In this document: in pieces, positions 25,484 to 35,306 of the stretch
Numbering within the stretch: position 1 is the stretch's first letter
Layout: every line of letters starts with the position of its first letter
Assembly (NCBI RefSeq): GCF_036625195.1
Contig: NZ_JAZKUG010000001.1
Location: 2,480,001 to 2,544,000, forward strand
Reading direction: 5' to 3'
Source of the DNA: Accumulibacter sp.
Lineage (GTDB): Bacteria; Pseudomonadota; Gammaproteobacteria; Burkholderiales; Rhodocyclaceae
Length of the DNA stretch: 64,000 nucleotides
The notes under the pieces: generated by a model
Told to the model about the DNA's origin: nothing
Seen by the model: only the letters and a program-made list of their open reading frames with translations
Database searches by the model: none
Position numbers and translations under genes: made by a program

Positions 25484-27380
25484 CCGAGTTCGACACTTTT
25501 CGCGTGCCATACGCATAGACGGGGCTTCGGCCCCAATAAAAACAAGGGGTTGGCGCGCAGCTGGAAATTTCGTGTAGTGACACGTCTGGCGTAAAAGACT
25601 ATTGCGATCATGTCTGTATGAGGATACAGTAGCGACATGTTCGTGAAGATCACCACGTCCGGCCCGCGCCAGTACGTCAAGCTCGTCGAGGCCTACCGAG
25701 ACCCCTCCGGGGTACCTCGCCAGCGGGTCATCGCCACCTTGGGGCGCATCGAAGCGGTGCGATCCGGCGAGACCGACTCGTTGCTCAACGGTCTGCTGCG
25801 GGCGGCGGGCAAGCCCTCCCTCGAGGAAGGGACCGGCGAGGTCGCCTTTGCACCGGCGCTGTCGGTCGGCGACACCTGGCTGCTGACCGCCCTGTGGAAA
25901 GAGTTGGGCTTCGCCGACGCCTTTCGCCGGCTGCTGCGCAATCGCCACCAGTTCGACGCCGAAGGTCTGCTGCGGGTGATGGTGTTCAACCGGCTGTGTG
26001 ATCCGGAGTCCAAGCTGGGGATCCTGCGCTGGCTGGAGGGCACCCGTGTTCCCGAGGTCAGCGCCGATTCGGTCACCCACCAGCACCTGCTGCGCACGAT
26101 GGATACTCTGGCGGAGGGTGCCGACCGGGTTGACGACGCTCTGGCAGCTCTCCTGCGGCCGTTGATCGATCAGGAGTTGGCGATCGTCTTCTACGACCTG
26201 ACGACGATCCGTGCCGAAGGATGCACCGATGAGTCCGAGGACCTGCGGCACTTTGGCCATGCCAAGGAGGGTGGGACGGTACGCCAGGTGATGCTCGGGG
26301 TGGTCCAGACGGCGGACGGCTTGCCGATCCATCATGAGGTCTTTGCCGGCAATACCGGCGAGACGACGACGCTGGTGCCGACGATCGAGAAAGTGTTGGC
26401 ACGCTATCCGATCAAACGCGTGGTACTGGTCGCCGATCGGGGTCTGCTGAGTCTCGACAATCTCGAAGCCATCCGGGCGCTGCGCGTCGGCGATCAGCCG
26501 TTGGAGTTCATTCTGGCCGTCCCGGCGCGGCGCTACGGGGATTTTGACCGCCTGCTCACCCCGTTCCACGAGAAGAGTTGCCGGCCGGCGACGGCAGAGG
26601 TCTTTGGTGAGCTGAAGTGGGAGGGGTTTCGTCTGATCGTTGCCCATCGCCCCGATAGGGCCAGCGAGCAGGGTCGCGTACGCGATGAGCGCATTGCGGC
26701 GCTGGAGAGGGATGCCGCGCAGTGGGCGGAGAAACTCGATGGCCAGGAGGCCGGCCAGAAACACCCGGGCAAGAAGCTGTCAGACGCCGGCACGATCGCC
26801 CGTTTCTACAAGGCGGTCGCTGACGCGCATCTGGCGCACATCATCAAGGTCAATCTCGCCTCCGAGGTGTTCACCTACGAGATCGACGAACGGGCGCTGA
26901 GGCGCGCGCGGCTCATGGATGGCAAGCTGATCCTCGTTTCCAACGTTCCGGATTCTCCCCCGGCCGAGATCGTGGCGCGCTACAAGGCGCTGGCGGACAT
27001 CGAACGAGGATTCCGTGTTCTGAAGTCCGAGATCGAAATCGCGCCGGTCTTCCACCGCCTGCCGGATCGCATCCGGGCGCACGCCTTGATCTGCTTCCTG
27101 GCATTGCTGCTCTATCGGGTGCTGCGCCTGCGCCTCAAGGCGAAGGCCAGCCCCCTCTCCCCGGAGCGCGCCCTGGAGATCGCCCGCCACATCCAGTACC
27201 ACCAGGTCACGCTGCATCAACGCCAGTCAGCCTCCGGCCTGTCCGCCATCACCCCCCAACAGAAGGAGCTGTTCGACACCGTCGCCCTGCCCGAGCCCTC
27301 CGCTAGACGTCTGTAGTGCCAATTCCGAACCGGTGAATTGCGCACAAACAATCACTTAGCCGTATTTTTGTCGAACTCGG
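25484..27380 (+). mobile_element. IS1634-type insertion sequence (about 1897 bp)
   Basis: The terminal inverted repeat CCGAGTTCGACA is at 25484-25495, with its reverse complement at 27369-27380. The next bases are only partly similar. I see no clear target duplication. A hairpin with a UUCG loop (GGGGCTTCGGCCCC, 25521-25534) lies in the leader before the transposase and may limit read-through into it. One transposase gene fills the element. Confidence 0.75.
25637..27316 (+). CDS. IS1634-type transposase
   Basis: The 559-residue DDE transposase starts MFVKITTSGPRQYVKLVEAY, which is typical of IS1634 (a former IS4 branch). Acidic residues occur in VFYDLTTI, VLVADRGLLSLDNL and the C-terminal ALADIERGFRVLKSEIEIAPVFH (Glu). 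PDRIRAHALICFLALLLYRVL near the end is also family-typical. The length is normal and the frame is open, so it is probably functional. Confidence 0.92.
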   Translation: MFVKITTSGPRQYVKLVEAYRDPSGVPRQRVIATLGRIEAVRSGETDSLLNGLLRAAGKPSLEEGTGEVAFAPALSVGDTWLLTALWKELGFADAFRRLLRNRHQFDAEGLLRVMVFNRLCDPESKLGILRWLEGTRVPEVSADSVTHQHLLRTMDTLAEGADRVDDALAALLRPLIDQELAIVFYDLTTIRAEGCTDESEDLRHFGHAKEGGTVRQVMLGVVQTADGLPIHHEVFAGNTGETTTLVPTIEKVLARYPIKRVVLVADRGLLSLDNLEAIRALRVGDQPLEFILAVPARRYGDFDRLLTPFHEKSCRPATAEVFGELKWEGFRLIVAHRPDRASEQGRVRDERIAALERDAAQWAEKLDGQEAGQKHPGKKLSDAGTIARFYKAVADAHLAHIIKVNLASEVFTYEIDERALRRARLMDGKLILVSNVPDSPPAEIVARYKALADIERGFRVLKSEIEIAPVFHRLPDRIRAHALICFLALLLYRVLRLRLKAKASPLSPERALEIARHIQYHQVTLHQRQSASGLSAITPQQKELFDTVALPEPSARRL

Positions 27381-27749
27381 GGGCGCCTGGCGTGTCTGCT
27401 GCGGTAGCCAAGACCACGGGGAGCGGCCTTGCACGCCACACTCTTCTCCCAAGGCATGGTCGTGCCCAAGGACGAAGGCGGGTTCCTCGCCGACGAGGAG
27501 TCTCTTGACACTTGGTATCCTGGTGGCTTTACCGAACCGAGATTCGCCCGAGTTATAGAGCAAGCTAGTCGGTGGCAGGATCTACCACAACCTGCCGACA
27601 CGGCCTCAACGCCGACGAGCAATCAAAAACTGGGGTGGTGCGCTGAATGGCGCCAAATTCTGAGTGCGCTGTCGGTGACCATGCACTGAAGGCACGCTCA
27701 CCACACAGTCAGAGTGATTTGGATCACAGGCGCCAGACCAAGCCAGAGT
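27381..27749. other. stretch between the IS1634-type element and a DUF4124-like gene
   Basis: Nothing certain. A plus-strand open frame at about 27429-27689 (TTG start; internal ATG at 27456 with AAGG before it) reads GMVVPKDEGGFLADEES and TWYPGGFTEPRFARVIEQAS. This looks like real protein and may be the 3' remnant of a gene cut by the IS, but no family is recognised and the overlapping minus-strand frame is also open. Confidence 0.3.
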
Positions 27750-28355
27750 TCAACAGCCAATGGAGAATCGCCGATCTGTCAGTTTCCTGCGTTCACCGGT
27801 CCAGTAGTCACCCTCGGAGGCTGAATGCGGTTGGCGGAGGCGCGCATCCACTGCGGTGATCTGCTGATCGATAGCATCACACTCTGTCTTCCTCGAGCCC
27901 CGCGTGGACCTTTCGGCCTGGGGCTGCGGAGCAGTTTGCGACGCCTCGCGCTGCAGCCTGGCCGCTTCCATTTCGTCGGCCTTGGCCTTGAGTTGGTCCA
28001 GGTCGTAGCGTGGCGCAGAGATCGGGCCAGCGACCGTGACCTGAAGTTCGGTTTCCTTGCTTGAGCAGGGATGATCTCGGTAGGCCGTACCACTCGGTCC
28101 CCTGCACTTGTAGATCAAGGAACCAGAGGGTCGTCCAGGCGTGGTAGAAGCACTTGGGGCCGGATCGCGGCGAGTCCCTCCCGACGATGGCGAAGGATCG
28201 ACGCCGCGCGGCCCCGAGGTGTCGGCTCCTCCCCGGGACCGCTCAACTGCCTGACGCTGGTGGCTGGTTTCGCTGTACTCGAACAGCAGCCAGGCACCTA
28301 TGACAATCGACAGCGCCAACGCAACGGCAACGATCCGTCCCAATGAACCGGTCAA
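27750..28355 (-). CDS. membrane-anchored DUF4124-like protein
   Basis: The 201-residue protein has one N-terminal transmembrane helix (IVAVALALSIVIGAWLLF), a Ser/Pro/Gly-rich linker, then a short DUF4124-like unit (LIYKCRGPSGTAYRDHPC) with the two cysteines typical of that domain, a coiled-coil-prone stretch (LDQLKAKADEMEAARLQRE), and a conserved-looking C-terminus (CDAIDQQITAVDARLRQPHS). DUF4124 proteins are envelope proteins of unknown function. The start is TTG at 28355 with GGAG about 8 nt upstream; no ATG is available. It sits between IS debris and the NYN gene, and a link to BREX is not evident. Confidence 0.75.
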   Translation of the reverse strand: MTGSLGRIVAVALALSIVIGAWLLFEYSETSHQRQAVERSRGGADTSGPRGVDPSPSSGGTRRDPAPSASTTPGRPSGSLIYKCRGPSGTAYRDHPCSSKETELQVTVAGPISAPRYDLDQLKAKADEMEAARLQREASQTAPQPQAERSTRGSRKTECDAIDQQITAVDARLRQPHSASEGDYWTGERRKLTDRRFSIGC

Positions 28356-28639
28356 GCTGATCTCCAGCAGTCAAGTTCTGAAGTGGTCATCGTATGCCTG
28401 GAGAATGCCAAGCACAACGCCCATATGGTTGTGCTCGGGCCGCGCCACCCCGTGCTTTCGTCGAGCCTCACCGCATGGAGCAGGTGCTTGTGGCCGTGGG
28501 CTCGCCTGGATGCGCCGACGATTGAGACCAAGAGTCACGAACGAACCAGCGCCTAACAAGTATCGACGCCCAAGGGGACATTACGAATGGAACATCGTCT
28601 CTTGCTGGCAATGGCCAGCGGAAAACTAATGACGATTGA

Positions 28640-29035
28640 CCGCCCGGCCTTTTCGGGCGAGCCTGGTAACTTTGGTCGAAGAGGTGTTCGAGGCCGGGAT
28701 GCGTGCCACGCAGGCCATCGACCACCGCCCTCGCCCAATCGAAATATGCCTGCTTAGGTTCCACCGACCAGTTCGCGGGCGGCGAGGCGGCGAGGTCGCG
28801 CAGGTTGCAGATCGTGTCCGCCACAACTTGACCAGCCGGGCACGCCGGATGAGCTGAGAGGCATGCTCGATCTGCAACCGTTTCGCTCGGCCTTGGGCAA
28901 GGTCTAGTCATCGTTGACCTCGAGAACAATGTTGGCAACGTCCTTGCCCAAGTGGCGAACGAGCGCCAGCTCGGTGTGTCCGTATCCTCGATCGTTTCGC
29001 GCAGGATGGCGACGATCACTTGCTCCACAGTGGCA
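28640..29035 (-). pseudogene. remnant of an HD-domain (p)ppGpp-hydrolase-like gene
   Basis: Pieces in several minus-strand frames match one family, the small HD-domain proteins related to the SpoT hydrolase domain: AILRETIEDTDT, ALVRHLGKDVANIVLEVNDD, an in-frame TAG, TLPKAER, LQIEHASQLIRRARLVKL, ADTICNLRDLAASPPANWSV and FDWARAVVDGLRGTHPGLEH. At least two frameshifts and one stop break it, and the N-terminal HD motif region is missing or changed (LRET in place of LHDT). It is clearly dead and marks old gene loss beside the BREX operon. Confidence 0.7.
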
Positions 29036-29121
29036 AACGGTCAGTTTGACTTCCACATCCCGGGCAGCCGTAACGCACCAGGTCTGCTAGACACGCAACC
29101 TTCCTCGAGCTGAGTCGGCCC

Positions 29122-30618
29122 TCACTGGGAATCTCCGCCTGCTATCCAGTTTTCGATAGCACTGGCCATCGTGGCATCCAGCATAATCTGCTCGCGCAGG
29201 CAGAGCGAACGGATGTTGTCCGCCAGCTTCCTGCACAGGGTAAGCGCGTCATTGGGACCTTCATCAAAGGTGTGGCCTCGCATCAACAAGCCCCGCAAGA
29301 CATGATTGACATCCGCACGGCTGACCGGCAACCCGGAATCGCGGCATCGGTCGCGGACACGCTTGCCGGTCTCCACGAGATTGAACGAGCTGCCGAGCAC
29401 ATCGATCGAGATCATTTCGATCAGGTTTCGGTATCTCTTTGGGGAGAGCAGAGGTACATCGGTGAGTTCATGGATGTGTCTTGCCAACTCGAGCAGAGTT
29501 TTGTCTGCCCACTCATTTTCCGGTTCAGCTGCAACTTCAGAGGGCACAGCATGACGGCTCGGGTCGAAGGCCACTCCGCCGGAACCATTCCAGTTGAACT
29601 GGACTGGCTTTACGTTCAGCGATTCGACAAACTTGCGAAATGTTCCCTTGCCTGCCCAGTCTGATGCCAGAGAACTGTCCTGTCCGAGGATCAGCGTCGC
29701 CAATCGTCCGCAGGGTACCGGCTGCGGGGCTCTGGAGATCTCCGTCCTGATCAGGTCCTCGATCTTGACCTGCACTCCGTTGGGCTTGCCAGCGCTCGTT
29801 CCAGCACTGAGCGTCGCTGGCCGCGAATGGCGCTTGGGGTCATAGATCGTTCCGCCGCCCTCCCAGGTGACAGCCAAGGGCGTGAGGTCCAAAGAATCGA
29901 TCAAAGCGCGAAAACTACCGAAGCTGCCCCATGACGACGCATCAAGGTCTTCGATCGTCCGAAGCAGTGCCGCTGCCAGCCTGGCGAGGGGGACCGGGGC
30001 CGGCGCTTCCTTGACCGCCTGGCGGATCAGAGTCAGAGCTGATGATGCCAACTCGGGGGTTGGGCTGATTTCCACCGGAGGCGGTTCAGTGACTACCTCG
30101 CCGAAGGCCAGAGCCTTCCTCACAAACTCATCCTGATCAATCAACAGGTCAGCCGATGCCCGGTAGGCCGCCGAGGGGAAGCCAATGGCCAGCACTGTCG
30201 TTCGCCGGTCCCAGCGCCGCAGCTTGCGCAGCACCGGAGTGAAGTCAGCGTCAGCAGAAAAGACGATGAACTCGTCGTAATGGGTTTCCTGTTGAAGCAG
30301 ATCGACGATGTCCAGGACCATGTGGATGTCGGTGCTGGTCTTGCCCTCGCTGGTCATTGCCGGACAATCGACGATTTCAAAGCCGGCCAGATTGAACGAG
30401 GGGCGGAATCGTTGATAAGCCTGGGGATTCAGATAACAGCGCCGCACAAGGATACGGCGCCTGGCACCGGGCCGAGTTGGAGCCGGCAGTTCCAGGGACT
30501 CGATCAGCCAATTCATCCAGGCCGTCGGCGTGCGTGCAAACTGATCGGCGGTTCCCTGGTCAAGGCGGCGCAGACCGGAATAGACGTTGTCAAAATCAAC
30601 GAACAAAGCGCTTTTCAT
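29122..30618 (-). CDS. NYN-domain predicted RNase with two LOTUS (OST-HTH)-like domains
   Basis: The 498-residue protein opens with a NYN (PIN-like) nuclease domain: FVDFDN (D8, D10), TSTDIHMVLDIVDLL (D97) and FIVFSADADFTPVLRKL (D123, D125) supply the acidic metal site. Two LOTUS/OST-HTH-like modules follow, near residues 195-260 (LARLAAALLRTIEDLD, SWGSFGSFRALIDSLDL) and 285-345 (CGRLATLILG, WAGKGTFRKFVESLNV), then a helical C-terminus with a further DVNHVLRGLLMRGHTF unit. The build is that of LabA/MARF1-like RNA-targeting proteins. It is 24 bp downstream of brxL on the same strand, so it is likely the last gene of the BREX operon. NYN-LOTUS proteins are not core BREX parts. Confidence 0.85.
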   Translation of the reverse strand: MKSALFVDFDNVYSGLRRLDQGTADQFARTPTAWMNWLIESLELPAPTRPGARRRILVRRCYLNPQAYQRFRPSFNLAGFEIVDCPAMTSEGKTSTDIHMVLDIVDLLQQETHYDEFIVFSADADFTPVLRKLRRWDRRTTVLAIGFPSAAYRASADLLIDQDEFVRKALAFGEVVTEPPPVEISPTPELASSALTLIRQAVKEAPAPVPLARLAAALLRTIEDLDASSWGSFGSFRALIDSLDLTPLAVTWEGGGTIYDPKRHSRPATLSAGTSAGKPNGVQVKIEDLIRTEISRAPQPVPCGRLATLILGQDSSLASDWAGKGTFRKFVESLNVKPVQFNWNGSGGVAFDPSRHAVPSEVAAEPENEWADKTLLELARHIHELTDVPLLSPKRYRNLIEMISIDVLGSSFNLVETGKRVRDRCRDSGLPVSRADVNHVLRGLLMRGHTFDEGPNDALTLCRKLADNIRSLCLREQIMLDATMASAIENWIAGGDSQ

Positions 30619-30642
30619 GGGCCATTTCCCTCAGGACTCGCC

Positions 30643-32685
30643 TCACTCGACCCCAATCGCTTTGAATACCGCATCCACGGGGTCGGAATAGAAACTGGTC
30701 TGGAACTTGGCGAACAGTTCCCCCGGCACACTCGGAATATCCCCAACGCTGGACATCGGCAACAGTATCTTCTTCGCCCCGGCGTCAAACGAAACCTGCA
30801 AACTTTCCGCAAGATTGCGCACCTGCACCACCGTACCGCCAAGGCTCATGTCACCCATGATCGCCATCTGCGACTGAACCGGGCGGCCCAGCGCGGCCGA
30901 GCACAGTGCAATGAAGCTGGCCAGGGTGAATGACTGCGGCGGGCCGGCATTCTGTAACTCGACCAGCTGAAGGTGGAAATCGTGTTCGCTCGGCTTGATC
31001 GATGCACTGATGCGTGAAGAGTTGGCCTTGAAGTAGTCGAAGGCAACCCGCACCGGTTCGCGTGGTGCAGCACCCGACGCCGACACCTTGCCGCCGCCAG
31101 CAATGGTTTGGATTTCGATGCGGTAGATCCCCGGCATTTCGGAGGTACCCATGCTGATCGTGTGCAGTGCGCCCGGCGCGAGGCGGCCATCCGGAATCAA
31201 CGCGCCGCTCGACTGCTCTGGAACGGCAACAAAACGCTCCTGGCTATCCTCAAGATCGATGTAGGAGAAGTGGACGTCGTAAAACTCCATGCCGCCGATC
31301 TTCTTGAGCTGCTCCTTGACGCGCCGGCGGACTTCCAGCGCGTACTCAAGACACTTGCGCACGATCGCCTTGTCGTAATCGCCAGCGGGACAGATCAACT
31401 TCAGCAGGCCCGACACCGTCCGGCGTACGGCAATGGTGTCGCGCTGATTCAGGTTGTTGCCGAGCTTGAACCACTTGTCGATCGCGTCGGCAAAGGTGTA
31501 CTTGCGCATTTCGCGCAGGTACTCGGCCAGGTAATCGACGATCAGCCCGTACTGGTTCGTGAAAAACTCCGGGCGCATTTTCGGGATCTCCCAGCCAGGC
31601 ACATAGGCGTGGAAGCGGTCAAAGAACGCCGAGTCGATCATCACATCGGGGAAGGGTCTGAACAGATGGCTGGTCTTGACCAGCGACTCGACCGTCTGCC
31701 CCTGGGGGAGGTTGCCAACGAAGACCATCGCCGCGTTCGCGCTGATCGCCTCGCGTCCCCGCGAGAATGATCCGCTGGCCATGAAGTCCTTCATGATCTG
31801 GACGCCGTCCTGATCCTTGAAGTTGATCCCGGCCACTTCATCGAAGGCCACCACGTCCCACAGGCCGACCAGGCCGACCTTGCGTGCCGCCATGTTGTAG
31901 AACAGGTTGGCGACCGTGGTCTGCCCACCCGAGACCAGAATGCTGTTCGGGCTGATTTCCTTGTAGATGTGGCTCTTGCCCGTACCGCGCGGGCCAAGCT
32001 CGCAAAAGTTGTAGTTATTCTCGACCAGCGGAATCATCCGCGCCAGCAAATGCCACTTCACCCGTTCCTTGAAGCAGGAGGGCTCCATGCCCGTTGAGCG
32101 GATCAGAGCGTCAATCCAGAGTGCTTCCGTAAATGCCTTGCGCCCTTCAAACAGTCCTTGCATGTCCATGTTGGGCATCTGGATCGGTTTCAGATCGGTG
32201 ACCTGGAATGGTGAGCCCTTTTGGTTCTCCTCGAATCGATACTGGAGCGTCACGATGCACCAGATGCCGCCCACCAGCAGCTTTTCAAACTGGCGAACGT
32301 AGGTGTCGGAAATCTCGGCATTCCTGACCCCAAGATTGGACAGCAGCGCCTCATAGACATCGCGCTTTTCGTTGAGCTTGACCGTCACCTTGTCGATGAC
32401 CTTGTAACTGCCGCTCTCGCGAATCTTCGACTTGACTTTCTCGGCTTCGTCGGGCCGAACGTAGTTCTCAGTGAGAATCCGCTTTACGTTGACCAGACCG
32501 GAGTCGATGGTCGCCTGATCATCGGACGCGCAGTACATCCCGAGCAGGTATTCCAGGACATAGACGGGAACATTCGCCCCTTCCTTGATCAGCTTGGTCA
32601 GATCCTTGCGCACCACCTTGCCGGCGAAATGCCGATTCAGCAAGGCATCGAGATTGGCATCGTTCTCGGGGAGTTGTTCGGTCAT
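30643..32685 (-). CDS. brxL: BREX type 1 protein BrxL (AAA+, Lon-like)
   Basis: The 680-residue product has the usual BrxL length and order: an N-terminal specificity part (LDALLNRHFAGKVVRKDLTK), an AAA+ core with Walker A GPRGTGKSHIYKE near residue 230 and Walker B VVAFDEVAGI near 280, and a C-terminal Lon-like region (MAIMGDMSLGGTVVQVRNLA, AKKILLPMSS). The Ser-Lys dyad of active Lon is not evident at the matching places, in line with BrxL acting as a DNA-binding ATPase rather than a protease. BrxL is needed for phage exclusion but not for host methylation. It begins 8 bp after pglZ. Confidence 0.96.
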   Translation of the reverse strand: MTEQLPENDANLDALLNRHFAGKVVRKDLTKLIKEGANVPVYVLEYLLGMYCASDDQATIDSGLVNVKRILTENYVRPDEAEKVKSKIRESGSYKVIDKVTVKLNEKRDVYEALLSNLGVRNAEISDTYVRQFEKLLVGGIWCIVTLQYRFEENQKGSPFQVTDLKPIQMPNMDMQGLFEGRKAFTEALWIDALIRSTGMEPSCFKERVKWHLLARMIPLVENNYNFCELGPRGTGKSHIYKEISPNSILVSGGQTTVANLFYNMAARKVGLVGLWDVVAFDEVAGINFKDQDGVQIMKDFMASGSFSRGREAISANAAMVFVGNLPQGQTVESLVKTSHLFRPFPDVMIDSAFFDRFHAYVPGWEIPKMRPEFFTNQYGLIVDYLAEYLREMRKYTFADAIDKWFKLGNNLNQRDTIAVRRTVSGLLKLICPAGDYDKAIVRKCLEYALEVRRRVKEQLKKIGGMEFYDVHFSYIDLEDSQERFVAVPEQSSGALIPDGRLAPGALHTISMGTSEMPGIYRIEIQTIAGGGKVSASGAAPREPVRVAFDYFKANSSRISASIKPSEHDFHLQLVELQNAGPPQSFTLASFIALCSAALGRPVQSQMAIMGDMSLGGTVVQVRNLAESLQVSFDAGAKKILLPMSSVGDIPSVPGELFAKFQTSFYSDPVDAVFKAIGVE

Positions 32686-32693
32686 GATCGGTT

Positions 32694-35306
32694 CTAGAAG
32701 TCGTTGGCGAAGGCCAGATCCACCTTGAGCGGAATCCGCATCACTTCGACCCTGGTTTGGGTGTCACGGGCAATCAGGAAATGGTCTTTGCTCTTGTCGT
32801 ATTGACCGGACCGGATGGTCAGGATCACCGAGCGCTTGCGTTCGTCAATCAGGCCGGAACTACTGTCGAAGGTCACGGACTGCTCGTCGCTGATCATCGT
32901 CTCGCCGTCACGCAGGGAGACCAGTATAGATCTTGCCAATACCCGTTCCGAAACCGGTTCGGTCTGAATGAATTCGAAGCGCTGCTTGTTGGTGACCACC
33001 TTGTTCGACGAGCCCAGCAAGCTGAACTCCACCGCGCGCGTCCTGGCTGACTGGTTTTCACTTTCGCGCAGCGTGATCACCGGGATTACGATCTCCTGCG
33101 GCATGGCGCTGCCATGCACAAAGCGGGCGCCGCCGGCAAAGTGAAACCGGGCGGCGCCTTTGGGCAGCCAGAAATCCATGCTGCCCTCACCCGCTGTCGT
33201 CCCCGCCGTGATGGCCGTATTGCCGCACCATGCCTTGCTGCTCTCGCCGATCCCTTGCCCCAGCAGGTAGCGCTTCTTCGCCCGTAGCGTCCCTGCCGGC
33301 TTGTCACCAAGTGTGGACTTGTCCGCCTCGTCAAGCACGGACTCCTGATAAAGAAAGCCGTGATCGGCCGTGATCAGCACCAGCGATCCGTTGAGGCTGT
33401 TGACGATGAAGGTGGCGATCTGATTCAGTTCCGTCAGCGTCTGCGCTACGGCGTCGAAGGTCTGCCCCTCCGAGCCTTGCTTGTCGCCCAGCAGGTCGAT
33501 CCTGTCGTGATAGACATAGATCACCCGGTGGTCGCGAACAAATTCCCGGCCCTTGTCCTTGCCCATGGACAGCAGTTCATCGGCCTTGACAGCAACGCCC
33601 TGATATTTGGAGAGATGTGCGCTACGCTGCTCCAGCGTGGAAACCAAGGCATCGTCGGCCATCACGTCGAGGTTGCTGTTCAGCTTGTAGGCCAGCGTAT
33701 GGTGCGGCAACAGCGACGCCATGCCGAGCGCGGTATAACTCGGCAGCACCCCGAGCATGGCTGTCAGGGCCGCCTTGAAGCGGCTCTTGCCGTTGATCTC
33801 GCGCACCACCTCTTCTGCCGCCTCATAGCGGAACGCGTCGGAGATCACTACGAACACCCGGCGGATTCCTGCCTCCAGATGCGCCATGACGTGCTGCTCG
33901 AAGAAGTCCGGCTGATTGTCCCAGGCACCGGTCTTCCAGCGTGACAGGAGCCCGTCGCTGCCCTCGAGCACCTTGCTCCAGGCAGAGCCCAACTGCGGCA
34001 CGAACCAACCCGAATAGGCGCTCTCGATGCGCTCCCGAAGCTCATGCAGCAAGGCCCAACCCATCGGCTCGACACCATCAGCAGCATGGTTGATCTGCCG
34101 GTAGAGCTGATCGAAGCGGAACAGCACGGACTGGTACGCCGTCAAGCCGGCCTCGGCGTTGGCGAAACCGAATCCGGCGCTGAACTTCTCCTTCAGCTCG
34201 AAGAAGCCGGCCGCCGCTTCCAGCGCGTCGTAACACGACGCCAAGGCGCGTGTCGTCGCGCTGGAGTGCGCCAGCAGCTTGTTGGCCCAATGGCCGTCGC
34301 GACGACGGGCGATCAATCCGCGCAAGCTGTCCATGTCGGCACCGGCACCGGCGATGATGCGGCCCTTGAGGTCCTGGATGATGCGCCGCTCGACCTCCTC
34401 GAAAGTCATCGATTCCGCCAGCGATTCAGCGGGCAGACCGGCAATTACCGCGGTCAGCCCCAGTTCGCGAGCCACCTTGCCGGACAAGGCGTCGTAGCTG
34501 CCGAAGTGCTGCATGTGTGAGCGCCATCCGGCGACCAAGACCGAGGCATTCGCCGCGCGTGCCTTGTCGTTGAGGATGAAATGCGACAACTGCGCAGGAC
34601 AGGCCCCGCTGACGGTCCGCGAAAAATCCGTCACCAGGATCCGGAACAGAAGATCCCGAAGCGTCGGCGCGGCATCGCGATACCCCATTTCCTGCTCGAC
34701 CAGGACCCAGAACGAGTCCATCAGGTCATTGGCGACAATCTCGGACCATGCTTTCGGTTCGGCATCCAGATTGGCGACGCCGTCCTGGACGAGGGCAGAG
34801 AAGAGCCGCAGGAGTATGCCGGAAAGGTCCGGTTGCTCGGCTCTTGCCAATACCGCGATCATCTTGCGGTCAAGATCCCTGGCGGCATCGTTGGGTACAA
34901 CCCAGCGCTTGAGGCGGTCGACGCGGTCCCTGGACTTGAGGAATTTGGCGCGTTCCTTCAGGTGTGCTCGCAGTTGCTGCGAGCTCAGGCCGAGATCCTC
35001 CAGCAGGATCGACGCGTTATCGGCGTGGAAGCTCCTGCTGCGCAGCCGGACGTCCAGCAGCCAGTCGCTGGTCGGGTCGGGAACCGGTTTGGCGCTGTAG
35101 AGGAGGAACCTGGCCCGAGGCGTCGCGCGCTCGACTTTGAGCTTGATGGCCAGGGCCGGCAGGTCGTCGAGATAGAGCAGTTCGATACCCTCGGGCAAGA
35201 GGTTCCTGACCGAGAAAGAGAACTCGCCGTCGGCATCGTGCCAGAAGACAATCGAATGGCTGGAGAACGCTGTGGTGAGCGCGTCGGTGATGCGTTGCTG
35301 GCTCAT
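32694..35306 (-). CDS. pglZ: BREX type 1 phosphatase-superfamily protein PglZ
   Basis: The 870-residue protein belongs to the PglZ type A group, with an alkaline-phosphatase-like core. Metal-site motifs are VVISDAFRYEAAEEV near residue 480 and LITADHGFLYQ near 643, with FHFAGGARFVHGSAMPQEI following. PglZ is a core component of all BREX types and is required for both methylation and exclusion. Its ATG overlaps the stop of the second DUF1016 gene by 4 nt, so that gene is a fixed member of the operon. Length and motifs are complete. Confidence 0.96.
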   Translation of the reverse strand: MSQQRITDALTTAFSSHSIVFWHDADGEFSFSVRNLLPEGIELLYLDDLPALAIKLKVERATPRARFLLYSAKPVPDPTSDWLLDVRLRSRSFHADNASILLEDLGLSSQQLRAHLKERAKFLKSRDRVDRLKRWVVPNDAARDLDRKMIAVLARAEQPDLSGILLRLFSALVQDGVANLDAEPKAWSEIVANDLMDSFWVLVEQEMGYRDAAPTLRDLLFRILVTDFSRTVSGACPAQLSHFILNDKARAANASVLVAGWRSHMQHFGSYDALSGKVARELGLTAVIAGLPAESLAESMTFEEVERRIIQDLKGRIIAGAGADMDSLRGLIARRRDGHWANKLLAHSSATTRALASCYDALEAAAGFFELKEKFSAGFGFANAEAGLTAYQSVLFRFDQLYRQINHAADGVEPMGWALLHELRERIESAYSGWFVPQLGSAWSKVLEGSDGLLSRWKTGAWDNQPDFFEQHVMAHLEAGIRRVFVVISDAFRYEAAEEVVREINGKSRFKAALTAMLGVLPSYTALGMASLLPHHTLAYKLNSNLDVMADDALVSTLEQRSAHLSKYQGVAVKADELLSMGKDKGREFVRDHRVIYVYHDRIDLLGDKQGSEGQTFDAVAQTLTELNQIATFIVNSLNGSLVLITADHGFLYQESVLDEADKSTLGDKPAGTLRAKKRYLLGQGIGESSKAWCGNTAITAGTTAGEGSMDFWLPKGAARFHFAGGARFVHGSAMPQEIVIPVITLRESENQSARTRAVEFSLLGSSNKVVTNKQRFEFIQTEPVSERVLARSILVSLRDGETMISDEQSVTFDSSSGLIDERKRSVILTIRSGQYDKSKDHFLIARDTQTRVEVMRIPLKVDLAFANDF

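Noticed and set aside
27303..27622. Minus-strand frames over the right end of the IS1634-type element
   Set aside because: They run across the inverted repeat of the IS and have no family resemblance.
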